The notes beneath the pieces were generated by a model. The model made no database searches, was not told the DNA's origin, and was given only the letters and a program-made list of their open reading frames with translations. A stretch of 64,000 nt of DNA from an uncultured Bacteroidales bacterium (GTDB lineage: Bacteria; Bacteroidota; Bacteroidia; Bacteroidales; UBA932), in the NCBI GenBank assembly GCA_944323245.1, contig CALURT010000016.1:1-64000 (forward strand), written 5' to 3'. Positions 42,224 to 51,465 of the stretch are shown piece after piece (positions within the stretch are counted from its first letter, which is position 1; every line of letters starts with the position of its first letter). The position numbers and the translations under genes are program-made.

Positions 42224-44005
42224 ATGAAGCGTGAAATAAAGTTTTCTCTCGTCTACAGAGATATGTGGCAGTCATCAGGAAAATATGTCCCGACTGTCAG
42301 CCAGCTGAAAGAAGTGGCTCCTGCAATCATCGACATGGGGTGCTTCGACAGAGTAGAAACCAACGGCGGTGCTTTCGAGCAGGTCAATCTTCTGTTCGGT
42401 GAAAATCCGAACAAGGCGGTACGTGAATGGACGGCTCCGTTCAACAAGGTCGGCATCCAGACACACATGCTTGAAAGAGGACTCAACGCCCTGCGCATGA
42501 ATCCTGTGCCTGCCGACGTCAGAGAGTTGATGTACAAGGTGAAATGCAAACAGGGAACCAATATTTCAAGGTCTTTCTGCGGACTCAATGACCACAGGAA
42601 TCTGAAATTGTCCGTCGAATATGCCAAGAAGGGCGGAATGATTTCACAGGTTGCCTTGTCCATTACCAATTCCCCTATACATACGGTGGATTACTATATG
42701 GGCATTGTGGACAAGGTTGCCGGTTACGGCTGTGACGAAATCTGCCTCAAGGACATGGCAGGAATCGGCCGTCCGACCATGCTCGGGGAACTGACCCGCT
42801 CCATCAAGAAGAAATACCCTCACCTGAAAGTACAGTATCACGGACATTGCGGCCCGGGATTCTCTCCGGCATCCATGCTTGAAGTGGCAAGGGCGGGGGC
42901 AGATTACCTTGATGTGGCCGTAGAACCGCTTTCATGGGGAAAGGTTCATCCGGACGTGATTACCATCAGGGAAATGATGAAAGCCGACGGTTTCCTTGTA
43001 AAGGATCTCAACATGGACGCCTACATGGAAGTCCGCCGCCTCACCCAGAAATTCATAGACGAGTTCCTCGGATACTGGATTGACCCGAACAATTCCCACA
43101 TGAGTTCGCTCCTTGTAGGATGCGGCCTTCCGGGAGGAATGATGGGTTCGATGATGGCCGATCTGAAAGGTTTCCACGGAGCTATCAACGCTTCCCTCAG
43201 AAGCCAGGGAAAACAGGAATTGTCCTTGGATTCGCTGATGGTGATGCTTTTCCAGGAAGTGGAATACGTATGGCCGAGACTCGGTTATCCGCCATTGGTG
43301 ACACCGTTCAGCCAGTATGTCAAGAATACGGCCCTGATGAATCTGATGAATATTCTCAAGGGGCATCCGAGGTGGACTACCATCGACAAGGATACTTGGA
43401 ACATGATTCTCGGGAAAATGGGCAAATTGCCTGGAGAGCTTGCGCCTGAAATCGTGCAGCTCGCCAAGGACAAGGGCCTCGAATTCTATACCGGCAACCC
43501 TCAGGATGCCTTCCCGAACGAACTCGACAAGTTCCGCAGCATGATGAAGGAAGAGGGCTGGGATTTCGGCGAGGACGACGAAGAACTCTTCGAGTTCGCA
43601 ATGCACGAAAGGCAGTACCGTGACTACAAGAGCGGAGTGGCCAAGGAGAGGTTCAGAAAAGACCTTGAGGCAGCCAAGGAAAAAGCCGGCGCACCTATTG
43701 TCATCACACGTCCGGTAGTGGAAATGCCTAAGTACGACGTAGAGAAGATAGCTGAAAATTACCCTCACGCCAAACCTGTACAGGCTCCTGTGAAAGGCCA
43801 GATTCTGTGGCAGATTGATGTGGACGATGCTTCCACGGCTCCTGTTGTCGGGACTGAGGTCAAGGCAGGACAGGCCATGAGTTATGTCCAGACCTACTAT
43901 GGAATGGAGGAAATCGTACCTGCAGTGGACGGACGTATTGTTGCCGTCTGTGCAAAGCAGGGCGACATGGTGGCCAAGGGCGAGATTGTGGCGTTTGTGG
44001 AGTAG
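42224..44005 (+). CDS. Oxaloacetate decarboxylase alpha / pyruvate carboxylase B-like subunit
   Basis: The protein has 593 residues. The carboxyltransferase TIM barrel shows FSLVYRDMWQSSGKYVPT at the start, the metal-binding KDMAGIG (about 186-192) and YHGHCGPG (about 206-213). A conserved carboxylase domain follows (MGKLPGELAPEI). The last ~80 residues are a biotinyl/lipoyl-like domain, but in place of the usual AMKM they read TYYGMEEIVPAV, with no lysine at the acceptor position. It moves carboxyl groups between oxaloacetate or pyruvate and biotin, in the succinate/propionate or sodium-pump pathway. Subunit type is not settled by sequence alone. Confidence 0.85.
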   Translation: MKREIKFSLVYRDMWQSSGKYVPTVSQLKEVAPAIIDMGCFDRVETNGGAFEQVNLLFGENPNKAVREWTAPFNKVGIQTHMLERGLNALRMNPVPADVRELMYKVKCKQGTNISRSFCGLNDHRNLKLSVEYAKKGGMISQVALSITNSPIHTVDYYMGIVDKVAGYGCDEICLKDMAGIGRPTMLGELTRSIKKKYPHLKVQYHGHCGPGFSPASMLEVARAGADYLDVAVEPLSWGKVHPDVITIREMMKADGFLVKDLNMDAYMEVRRLTQKFIDEFLGYWIDPNNSHMSSLLVGCGLPGGMMGSMMADLKGFHGAINASLRSQGKQELSLDSLMVMLFQEVEYVWPRLGYPPLVTPFSQYVKNTALMNLMNILKGHPRWTTIDKDTWNMILGKMGKLPGELAPEIVQLAKDKGLEFYTGNPQDAFPNELDKFRSMMKEEGWDFGEDDEELFEFAMHERQYRDYKSGVAKERFRKDLEAAKEKAGAPIVITRPVVEMPKYDVEKIAENYPHAKPVQAPVKGQILWQIDVDDASTAPVVGTEVKAGQAMSYVQTYYGMEEIVPAVDGRIVAVCAKQGDMVAKGEIVAFVE

Positions 44006-44011
44006 GCAGAT

Positions 44012-44090
44012 CCCTCGGCTTCGGACTTCGTCCTCCGCTCGGGATGACAGGAGTCTGTCACCTTGAGCGCAGCCGAAAGGTCTGACGCAA
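44012..44090. repeat. Bacteroidetes intergenic palindromic repeats
   Basis: Words such as CCTCCGCTCGGGATGACAGG and CACCTTGAGCGCAGCCGAAA, with another copy at about 44146-44175 (GCTCGCTTCGCTCGGTCAGG), belong to the GTCATCCTGAGCG-type dispersed repeats of this phylum. They lie between convergent genes. Confidence 0.65.
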
Positions 44091-44097
44091 GACAAAA

Positions 44098-44130
44098 GAG
44101 AGGATAATCCGGGATTCGGGTTATCCTCTC
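44098..44130. terminator. Bidirectional terminator
   Basis: GAGAGGATAA pairs with TTATCCTCTC across a 13-base loop, flanked by A-rich sequence on the left and TTT on the right. It separates the convergent carboxylase and GH97 genes. Confidence 0.75.
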
Positions 44131-44205
44131 TTTCGGTAAAGATCCTTCCGCTCGCTTCGCTCGGTCAGGATGACAAAGACTGCGGTCAGGAAGACAATGT
44201 TACGG

Positions 44206-46149
44206 CTATTTGCGGGTGATAATAGCCATATAGCCGCCGCCATGGGCCATGTCCACTTTCAGGACATCATCCTTGCAGACGTCCGAAGTCCCGACAGAGA
44301 AGTCCTTTGCCTGAGAAGCCGCATTGACCCCGTCTGCATGGTAGGAAACCGTCCAGTCGCCGTCCCCGAGGAATCCGAGAGGAATCTCGATAGAACGAGG
44401 CTCAGAACCGTTCATTACGCCGACAAACCATTTGTCACCGGACCTGCGGGCCATGGCCACATATTCTCCCGGCTCTCCGCAAAGCCCTATTGTTTCGTCC
44501 CATACCGTAGGCGTTGCCTTGATGAACTCGAAACTTTCAGGGTTTTCATCATATTTCGACGGACTGTCCGACACCATCTGCAGCGGACTTTCATACACCA
44601 CATACATTGCGAGCTGGTGGCTTCTTGTGCCCTGGCTCATCGGTTCGTGCTGGTTGAACCAGAAAGTCTCCGGATGTGCATTCAGCATCGCCCCCGGAGT
44701 GTAATCCATAGGACCGGCCCACATCCTGATAAAAGGAATCGTGACATCATGGTCTACCGTGGCCTTGTCGCTCCATTTGTCGTATTCGAGACCGAGGACA
44801 CCTTCGCGGGTCATCAGGTTCGGATACTTTCTCCTCATGCCTTCGTTAGGGTAGGAGCCGTGGAAGTCCACCAATAGTTTGTATTCCGCAGCCTTTGCCG
44901 CCACGGTTTCATAAAAGTCCACCATCTTGGCATCGTTCCTGTCCATGAAGTCGATTTTGACCCCTTTCACGCCCCACTCGCTGAACTGTCTGAAGGCATC
45001 GTCCATCTGTCTGAGGACATTGACCCATTTGGCCCAAAGCTGGACACCGACGCCTTTTTCAGCCGCATATTCGCAGATGGCAGGCATGTCCACGTCAGGA
45101 TTCAGTACGAGCAGGTCGTTCCTGTCCGACCAGCCCTCGTCGATGAGGATGTATTCGATACCGTGCCGTGCGGCGTAATCGATGAGATATTTATACGTGT
45201 CAGTATTGATTCCGCTCTTGAAATCAACTCCGTAGATATTCCTGTCGTTCCACCAGTCCCATAGCACTTTTCCGGGTCTGATCCATGAATAATCCGCATC
45301 CGCATCAGGAGCGTCCGACAAGGCATAGACCAATTCGCTTTCAAGCACTTCGGCCGCATTGTCGAATGTTCCGACCACTCTCCACGGGAACGCCCTTTTT
45401 CCTGCCTTTCCGATGATGCAGTCTTTCCTTTCGACGGCGTATATCTTGTTGCCTCCCTCGATAAGTTCCTCCTTTTCAGGATAATACGCAAACAGGCCTT
45501 CGAATCCCCTGCCGGAAGGTTTAAGGTACATGCCAGAATAATGATACAGATTGGCTTCGGAGAGAAGCAGCCTGTAATCACCGGCTTCCACCATTACAGG
45601 GGCCAAGGAAAACTTGTCCGAAGGCAATTCCGAGAGTTTCAGATGTGAATAATTGAACTCGAACCAGTTCTGCAGCTGGTCTGTCAGAAGGGTGTATGAA
45701 GTCCAGTCTCCGGCGAAAGAGAACACGGCCTTTTCCGCCTTTACCGGAGCCTGGTTGTCAGTCGTGCTCACAAAGCGGTAGGCGATACCCTCGTCGTATG
45801 CCCTGAACTCAATCGAATAGCCTTTGAATTTGAGCGTCAATGTATTGTAAGTCACGTCCAAGGACGGATACTTGCGCTGTACGGTAAAATCCACGGTCTC
45901 CGATACGGTACGGACTTTCCCGGCAGTGCATTTGCCTGCACCCCAGACGGCATCGCCGACAGTCATCGAAATTTCGCATCCGGACAGGAGCAGGTCTCCG
46001 TTCCTCGTGAGCGAATATTTTACAGACGGGCCGCCTGTCTCGATTGTGACCGTGTTGGACCCGTCGGGAGATGTCAGATCAATGCTTCTGCCCGACATGA
46101 GAGTCAGGCAAAAGCATATCGAAAAAATTGAAACGAGTATCCTTTTCAT
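44206..46149 (-). CDS. GH97 family glycosidase (probable retaining alpha-galactosidase type)
   Basis: This 647-residue protein has a signal peptide (KRILVSIFSICFCLTLMSG). The N-terminal beta-sandwich (30-260) and TIM barrel (260-560) are those of GH97. KVLWDWWNDRNIYG and GVKGVKIDFMDRND match the retaining subgroup, whose nucleophile is the Asp in KIDFMD, rather than the inverting SusB type. A C-terminal beta domain follows. The start ATG 46149 overlaps the transporter stop. As the last gene of the operon it would release alpha-linked sugars in the periplasm. Confidence 0.88.
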   Translation of the reverse strand: MKRILVSIFSICFCLTLMSGRSIDLTSPDGSNTVTIETGGPSVKYSLTRNGDLLLSGCEISMTVGDAVWGAGKCTAGKVRTVSETVDFTVQRKYPSLDVTYNTLTLKFKGYSIEFRAYDEGIAYRFVSTTDNQAPVKAEKAVFSFAGDWTSYTLLTDQLQNWFEFNYSHLKLSELPSDKFSLAPVMVEAGDYRLLLSEANLYHYSGMYLKPSGRGFEGLFAYYPEKEELIEGGNKIYAVERKDCIIGKAGKRAFPWRVVGTFDNAAEVLESELVYALSDAPDADADYSWIRPGKVLWDWWNDRNIYGVDFKSGINTDTYKYLIDYAARHGIEYILIDEGWSDRNDLLVLNPDVDMPAICEYAAEKGVGVQLWAKWVNVLRQMDDAFRQFSEWGVKGVKIDFMDRNDAKMVDFYETVAAKAAEYKLLVDFHGSYPNEGMRRKYPNLMTREGVLGLEYDKWSDKATVDHDVTIPFIRMWAGPMDYTPGAMLNAHPETFWFNQHEPMSQGTRSHQLAMYVVYESPLQMVSDSPSKYDENPESFEFIKATPTVWDETIGLCGEPGEYVAMARRSGDKWFVGVMNGSEPRSIEIPLGFLGDGDWTVSYHADGVNAASQAKDFSVGTSDVCKDDVLKVDMAHGGGYMAIITRK

Positions 46150-47162
46150 CAGTTGCCTCCCGATACGACTATCAATGACAGTCCTGCGATGAAGAATACG
46201 AACATCACGGCAAGCAATTGCTTCGTGGATTTCGTGCATCCGGCAAATTCTTTCCAGATGAATACTCCCCAAAGGGCGGCAATCATCGGCGCACCCTGCC
46301 CGAGAGCATAGGAAATCGCCGCTCCTGCCTTGCCTGCGGCAATATAGCTCAATGCCGTACCGAGTCCCCAGATACAGCCTCCGAGGATACCGGTGAGGTG
46401 GGTGGAGAATTTTCCGGCAAAGTATTCCTTATAGCTTACAGGCTCGCCGACGAACGGTTTGCGCATCACTATGGTATTGAAAATGAAATTGCTGAGGAAC
46501 ACTCCTACTGCAAGGAGGAAGAACGCTGTATAAGGCGTAGCCATCCCCGGCGTCGGATTCTCGAAATTGTCGAGGTCCATCGCAGCGGCGACGAATCTGT
46601 AGAAGAACGACATCAGGACGCCGGCCACGGCTGCAAGGATGATTCCCTTCCTGTTGTTGGCCTTGTCTGCCGCACTGTCCTTCTTGTTTTTTCCGGAAGC
46701 TATGCCGTTGCAGATGATGGCTATCACTATCAGTGCGACTCCGACAAAGAGAAGCACCGGATCGCCTTTCGGGGCACTGAAGTAATTGATGAATACTCCG
46801 AGTACCAATGCGAGGCCGACCCCGAGAGGGAAGGCGACCGACAGCCCTGCGATGGATGTCGATGCCGACAGCAATATGTTCGAAGCATTGAAAATGATAC
46901 CGCCGACTATGGCGCTGAGGATATTTTTCCATTCCACCTGACTTATGTCCTCGATGAAGCTGCGCCCCTCGGACCCGAAACTTCCCATCGTGAACACTAA
47001 AAGAATGGAAAACAGCAAAATTCCTATGGTGTAATCCCAATAGAACAATTCATATCTCCATGTCTTGCCTGCGAGTTTCTGGGTATTGCCCCAGGAACCC
47101 CAGCATATCATGGTGATGAAGCAGAATATTACTGCCAATGCGTAACTGTTGACTATGAACAT
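46149..47162 (-). CDS. GRP/RhaT-type sugar transporter, RusT-like
   Basis: The protein has 337 residues with about ten transmembrane helices arranged as two repeats of five, typical of the DMT-superfamily glucose/ribose porters. Marks include CFITMICWGSWGNTQKLAGK at 15-34 and GGCIWGLGTALSYIAAGKAG near 260. A charged loop (SGKNKKDSAADKANNRKG) separates the halves. Between a nucleoside hydrolase and a glycosidase and with a ribokinase in the operon, ribose is the likely substrate, as for RusT of B. thetaiotaomicron. Substrate is inferred. Confidence 0.8.
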   Translation of the reverse strand: MFIVNSYALAVIFCFITMICWGSWGNTQKLAGKTWRYELFYWDYTIGILLFSILLVFTMGSFGSEGRSFIEDISQVEWKNILSAIVGGIIFNASNILLSASTSIAGLSVAFPLGVGLALVLGVFINYFSAPKGDPVLLFVGVALIVIAIICNGIASGKNKKDSAADKANNRKGIILAAVAGVLMSFFYRFVAAAMDLDNFENPTPGMATPYTAFFLLAVGVFLSNFIFNTIVMRKPFVGEPVSYKEYFAGKFSTHLTGILGGCIWGLGTALSYIAAGKAGAAISYALGQGAPMIAALWGVFIWKEFAGCTKSTKQLLAVMFVFFIAGLSLIVVSGGN

Positions 47163-47168
47163 GGTTTT

Positions 47169-48191
47169 TTAGTTTGATTGTTTCCCTGTCACCCTTGCCA
47201 CAAGAGTATCGAGCGTGGAAGCCGTCATGTCTTCCGTTATGGTCAGATACCTGTGTTTTCCGTTTTCCGACGGAGTGAAGATGCTGTAACCTTTCTCGTC
47301 TATAGCTATTGTCCCCGGTTCGGATACTCCGAAATGGCCGGCGTCAGGTTCGATGCCGTAGAGTACTGATGTGAGGTCCCAGGTCTGCCTGTCATAAGGC
47401 ATAGGCTGGTATTCCTTGTACGATATGGCGAGAGGATGGCTTTGAGTGAAATCTTCAAGTATGCTCTGATGCGGGTAGAGGAGCTTGTTGCCAAGTTCCC
47501 AGCCGCTCGCCACGATTTCGGTAGGCCATTCGGCAAATACCTTTCTCGCAGCTTCGAGGTCTGTAATGATGTTCCACTCCGGAAAATCGAATTCGTTTCC
47601 GAACAGGCCTCCCATCACGGACATGTATTTTACTTTCTTGGCGACAAGGGCCTTGCCGTCGAGCGGGCTGTATTCATCGCCTTCCGAGTCGAGGAGCCGG
47701 GCCAGATTGGTCTCAGGACCTACTGCAATCAGCACTACGGAGTTGTCCTCGGCTTCCGCCAATAATTTCCTGATGAGGACGTATCCTTCCGGAAGATTGC
47801 TGTCAATGGTCCTTTCGGGTGTCAGGACCTTGTGCCCGTCGATAAGCGTGTCGAGGGTCTGTTTCGTGTAGCCTCCGTTGTCCGGCGTGACCCCGTTGTA
47901 TGCGAATCCGAGCGGCATGTCACCCCTGCCGTGCATCCTGCAGTAGGCATCCACGTATTCTATCGTGTACGGATTGGATTTGTTCAACGCTATGCCGAGG
48001 ATGTCGATCCTGCCTTCTTTTTCATAGTTGAAAAGCATCTCCATTGCAAGGACATCGTCTATGTCGTTGCCTACGTCGGTGTCGAAAATGACAGGTATCG
48101 GGGCATCCTTTACTGTCTGTGTGTTGTTGCAGGAGGCGAATGCCAAAGTGCAGATTGCGGCAGCCCCCGCCAAAAGGATTTTTTTCATCAT
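47169..48191 (-). CDS. Inosine-uridine-type nucleoside hydrolase lipoprotein
   Basis: The protein has 340 residues. A lipobox (AFASC, Cys21) shows export and lipid anchoring. The calcium- and ribose-binding motif DTDVGNDIDD is at 37-46, with further family residues in VAVGPETNLARLL (about 151-162) and the late active-site region. It hydrolyses nucleosides to base and ribose, in the periplasm or on the surface. Its place beside the transporter and SusC/D mirrors RusNH of the ribose-utilisation locus. Confidence 0.88.
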   Translation of the reverse strand: MMKKILLAGAAAICTLAFASCNNTQTVKDAPIPVIFDTDVGNDIDDVLAMEMLFNYEKEGRIDILGIALNKSNPYTIEYVDAYCRMHGRGDMPLGFAYNGVTPDNGGYTKQTLDTLIDGHKVLTPERTIDSNLPEGYVLIRKLLAEAEDNSVVLIAVGPETNLARLLDSEGDEYSPLDGKALVAKKVKYMSVMGGLFGNEFDFPEWNIITDLEAARKVFAEWPTEIVASGWELGNKLLYPHQSILEDFTQSHPLAISYKEYQPMPYDRQTWDLTSVLYGIEPDAGHFGVSEPGTIAIDEKGYSIFTPSENGKHRYLTITEDMTASTLDTLVARVTGKQSN

Positions 48192-48198
48192 AATCGTG

Positions 48199-49815
48199 TT
48201 ATTCGAGTGTATAGCTTAATGTTTTGTCGCTTTGGATGTCGAAGAACAGGTCTTCAGGTATTTCCGGAGAACCGATTTCAGTATCGCCCACTCCTATGTA
48301 GCCCACCGGGTGGTATCCGCCTTCGAAATAGTTCTCGTTGGCGAAACGGACCGACGGTTTCATGCCTGCAGGGTCGAGGATTCCGATTGCGAGGATATAT
48401 TTGCCGTCGGGCAGGTTCTTGTCTATAACGATCTTTTCCGAGATATTGTTGACCGGAGCAGGGGACGTGTAAGCCTTTGTTTCCCTTGACCAGTCGTCGC
48501 CCGGCATCCATTGCGAGATTTGTACGTCTTCGCAGACATGGCCCCAGACTTTTTCATGCGTCTGGGCATCCAAAAGGGCAATTTCCACCGGCCAGTCGTA
48601 GTAGAACGGGGAAGAACCCGTGTTGACCACGTCGAACGAGACGTTCAGACGGCCTCCGGCTGCGACATTGCGGGAGTATGAAATGTCCCCGAGCACAAAC
48701 CTGTAGCCCATTGCCTTTTGGACGACGGCGGCATCCTTCATGAATTCAGGATCGGTGAAATCCGCCCAAGTGATGCCTCCGAGGTGGTTGCAATGCAGGT
48801 CTCGGATTTGCCAGAGGATGTAGTCCATGGTCTCGTCATCGGCCAAGGTTTCTTCAAAGGAACGGAATTTGGCGAGCGAGCCCCAGTTCCATGTGATCTC
48901 GCCTCCGATAGGCTGGGTCTTCCATCTGTCGCCGAGTTTCTTCATCTCCTCGTAACCGCGTACGATTTCTTCAGGCTGGGACCAGGAATCCCAGTAGATT
49001 CCAAATTCGTAATCCTTGAACTCGTATGCGTAGCGGACCATTACCTTCTTGTTCTTGAAAGCCTTGGAGAATGCGTCTCCAAGGACTTTTTCCATTCCCG
49101 GTATCCATGTGCGTCCGGCCACGTGTTCCGGTTCGTCGTGAGGCGGCCAGTAGGTGGAAAGGTCGGGATCGTGGTGTTCGCCCCATTCTCCGATGATACC
49201 CATTTCTACGTATGCCACACGGGGATCGTTGTCCCAGGCTTCGCCCAACTTCTCCACGAGCTTGGTCACCCTTTCAGGGAACGAAGGGTCGAAATAACCT
49301 CCTGTGATAGGGGTGGCCTTGTCCTTTTCTTCCACGTACGCACCCACGGAGTTCGGTATCTGTTTGTACGGGCCCGTTTCAGGCGGGATTCCCTGCGGCC
49401 AGTGCCAGCCGTTGAGGTCATCCGGATTGTCCGGGTTCTTAGGCTTTCCTCCGTGCCATGGTTCCACCCATACGAGATATACCCTCGGGATCACTTTCAT
49501 GTTGATGTCCTCCACTCCGGCCCATCTGTGGTTGCTGTAGGCTATGATTTTGTCCACCCCGTCTTCAGGGGAGTCCTCTATCATGTTCCACTGCATGTAT
49601 TCTTTTGTCATGGTGCCGTAAGGGTAGGGGTATTCATCTCTGACAGGGTCTATTCCCGGAGCGAAAAATTCTCTCAGACCCTTCATCGGGTTACGGAATG
49701 CAGGTTCATATTCGTCGTATGAAACCGTTACCATATCGTTTGAGCACGATATGGTAACGGTTGCAAATGACATGATGGCTATAGATTTTATGTACCGTCC
49801 GAGCGTCATTGTCAT
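48199..49815 (-). CDS. DUF4832/DUF4874-type lipoprotein, putative glycosidase (RusGH-like), copy 1
   Basis: The protein has 538 residues. The lipobox VTISC places Cys24 as the lipid anchor. FRNPMKGLREFF at about 40 and WGEHHDPDLSTYWPP mark the DUF4874-like barrel, followed by a DUF4832 beta domain (SSPFYYDWPVEIALLDAQTH). A glutamate pair in EMGIIGEWGEHH could be catalytic, in a clan-A-like TIM barrel. About 60% identical by eye to the next gene, so the pair is a tandem duplication. B. thetaiotaomicron has one such gene (RusGH) in its rus locus. Substrate unknown. Confidence 0.75.
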   Translation of the reverse strand: MTMTLGRYIKSIAIMSFATVTISCSNDMVTVSYDEYEPAFRNPMKGLREFFAPGIDPVRDEYPYPYGTMTKEYMQWNMIEDSPEDGVDKIIAYSNHRWAGVEDINMKVIPRVYLVWVEPWHGGKPKNPDNPDDLNGWHWPQGIPPETGPYKQIPNSVGAYVEEKDKATPITGGYFDPSFPERVTKLVEKLGEAWDNDPRVAYVEMGIIGEWGEHHDPDLSTYWPPHDEPEHVAGRTWIPGMEKVLGDAFSKAFKNKKVMVRYAYEFKDYEFGIYWDSWSQPEEIVRGYEEMKKLGDRWKTQPIGGEITWNWGSLAKFRSFEETLADDETMDYILWQIRDLHCNHLGGITWADFTDPEFMKDAAVVQKAMGYRFVLGDISYSRNVAAGGRLNVSFDVVNTGSSPFYYDWPVEIALLDAQTHEKVWGHVCEDVQISQWMPGDDWSRETKAYTSPAPVNNISEKIVIDKNLPDGKYILAIGILDPAGMKPSVRFANENYFEGGYHPVGYIGVGDTEIGSPEIPEDLFFDIQSDKTLSYTLE

Positions 49816-49818
49816 GTA

Positions 49819-51453
49819 TTATTTGTTGTAAACGTAATGCAGTGTCTTGTCGCTCTGTATGTCGAAAAATTCGTCATTGGCGATTTCGAAGTTTTCAGGA
49901 GTGGAGTCCACGCCTATGTAGCCCATAGGATGACGTCCGCCCTCGAAATAGTTGACTGCAGCGAAGCGCAGTGACGGGAGCATTCCAGCCGGGTCGAGCA
50001 CGGCTACGGAAATGATGTAGTTGCCGGCTTCAAGATCCGTGTCAAGGGTAATGGTTTCCTCCACGTGATATGTTTCGGCAGGGGTCTGGTAGCGGTTCGC
50101 TTCAGTGTTCCAGTTGTCTCCCGGGAACCATTGTGAAATCTTAGGCGATTCCAATGTGGTTTTCCATACCGGCTCGTGGGTTTCGGCATCAAGGATGGCG
50201 ATTTCCACCGGCCAGTCGTAATAGAATGGGGAAGAACCGGAGTTCGTGACATTGAATGCGACCGTGAACGGCTGTCCCTTGGTGATGCTTACAGGGTAGT
50301 TGAAGTCGTCAAGGAGGAAGCGGTAGCCCATGGTGCGCTGTAACAGGTCTGCGTTCGGCTGGAAAGACTTGTCATTGAAGTTTGCCCATGTCACGCCTCC
50401 GAGGTGGTTGCAGTGCAGGTCACGGATTTGGTCTATGACAAGTTTTCTGGTCTGTTCGTTGCCTACAACATCTTCAAATGATCTGTATCCGGCGTTATAC
50501 AGCGAACCCCATCCCCATGTAATTTCGCCGCCTATCGGCTGGGTCTTCCATCTGTCTCCAAGGGCTTTCATGGCATTGTAGCCCCTGTCGATTTCTTCAT
50601 CGATCGACCATGAATCCCAATAGATACCGAATTCGTAATCCTTGAACTCGTATGCATAGCGGACCATTACCTTCTTGTTCTTGAAAGCAGCGGTAAAGGC
50701 ATCCCCGAGGACTTTCTCTATTCCCGGCAGCCATGTCCTGTTTTCTACATGGAAAGTCTGGTCATGAGGTGCCCAGACGGTAGTGATGTCAGGGTCATGG
50801 TGTTCACCGAATTCACCGATGATACCCATTTCGATATAGGCTACACGCGGGTCGTTGTCCCATGCTTCTCCGGCCTTGGCCACAAGTTTCTTGACCCTGT
50901 CCTGGAATGAAGGGTCACAATAGCCTCCGATAATAGGAGCATTGGGATCTTCCTCATCCCATGTTTCGCCCGGAATATCACTCGGCCAGTGCCAGCCGTT
51001 GAGATCGTCAGGATTGTCGGTATAGGTATTCTTGGCATAGCCTCCGTGCCAAGGTTCCATCCAGATGATATAGATGCGCGGGATGACCTTGACATTGATG
51101 TCCTCCACTCCTTCCCATCTGTGGTCACTGTAGGCTATGATCTTGTCCACTCCGTCGCTCTCCTTGTCTTCGAGCATGTTCCACTGCATGTATTCCTTGA
51201 TTATGGAGCCGTACGGATATGGATATTCAGCCCTGCGGGTATCGACTCCCGGACCGAAAAATTCTCTCAATCCTTTCATCGGATTGCGGAAAGCATAGGC
51301 GTATTCATGCGGATTGACATGAACGCGCCCGTCACGGACTTCGACGTCCCCCTCCAAAGCGATTGGAGGGAGCACACCGAAATCTTCTTCTTTACATGAT
51401 ACCACGGCCAGAAGGCCTATGATACCGAGGAACCATATTCTGTTCGTTTTCAT
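49819..51453 (-). CDS. DUF4832/DUF4874-type lipoprotein, putative glycosidase (RusGH-like), copy 2
   Basis: The protein has 544 residues. The lipobox AVVSC (Cys20) is followed by a short charged linker. It shares FRNPMKGLREFFGPG, KVMVRYAYEFKDYEFGIYWD and YYDWPVEIAILDAETHEP with copy 1, four bases away, and differs most in the loop at 130-160 and the end. Divergence suggests different substrates rather than redundancy. The same GEFGEHHDP segment could hold the acid/base. Both lie directly after SusC/SusD, so they probably act on the imported or surface-bound ligand. Confidence 0.75.
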   Translation of the reverse strand: MKTNRIWFLGIIGLLAVVSCKEEDFGVLPPIALEGDVEVRDGRVHVNPHEYAYAFRNPMKGLREFFGPGVDTRRAEYPYPYGSIIKEYMQWNMLEDKESDGVDKIIAYSDHRWEGVEDINVKVIPRIYIIWMEPWHGGYAKNTYTDNPDDLNGWHWPSDIPGETWDEEDPNAPIIGGYCDPSFQDRVKKLVAKAGEAWDNDPRVAYIEMGIIGEFGEHHDPDITTVWAPHDQTFHVENRTWLPGIEKVLGDAFTAAFKNKKVMVRYAYEFKDYEFGIYWDSWSIDEEIDRGYNAMKALGDRWKTQPIGGEITWGWGSLYNAGYRSFEDVVGNEQTRKLVIDQIRDLHCNHLGGVTWANFNDKSFQPNADLLQRTMGYRFLLDDFNYPVSITKGQPFTVAFNVTNSGSSPFYYDWPVEIAILDAETHEPVWKTTLESPKISQWFPGDNWNTEANRYQTPAETYHVEETITLDTDLEAGNYIISVAVLDPAGMLPSLRFAAVNYFEGGRHPMGYIGVDSTPENFEIANDEFFDIQSDKTLHYVYNK

Positions 51454-51465
51454 TTTAATTGACTG

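Noticed and set aside
42932..44095. Long antisense frame over the carboxylase gene (387 codons)
   Set aside because: The forward strand encodes a clear carboxylase; the antisense product is His- and Arg-rich without motifs.
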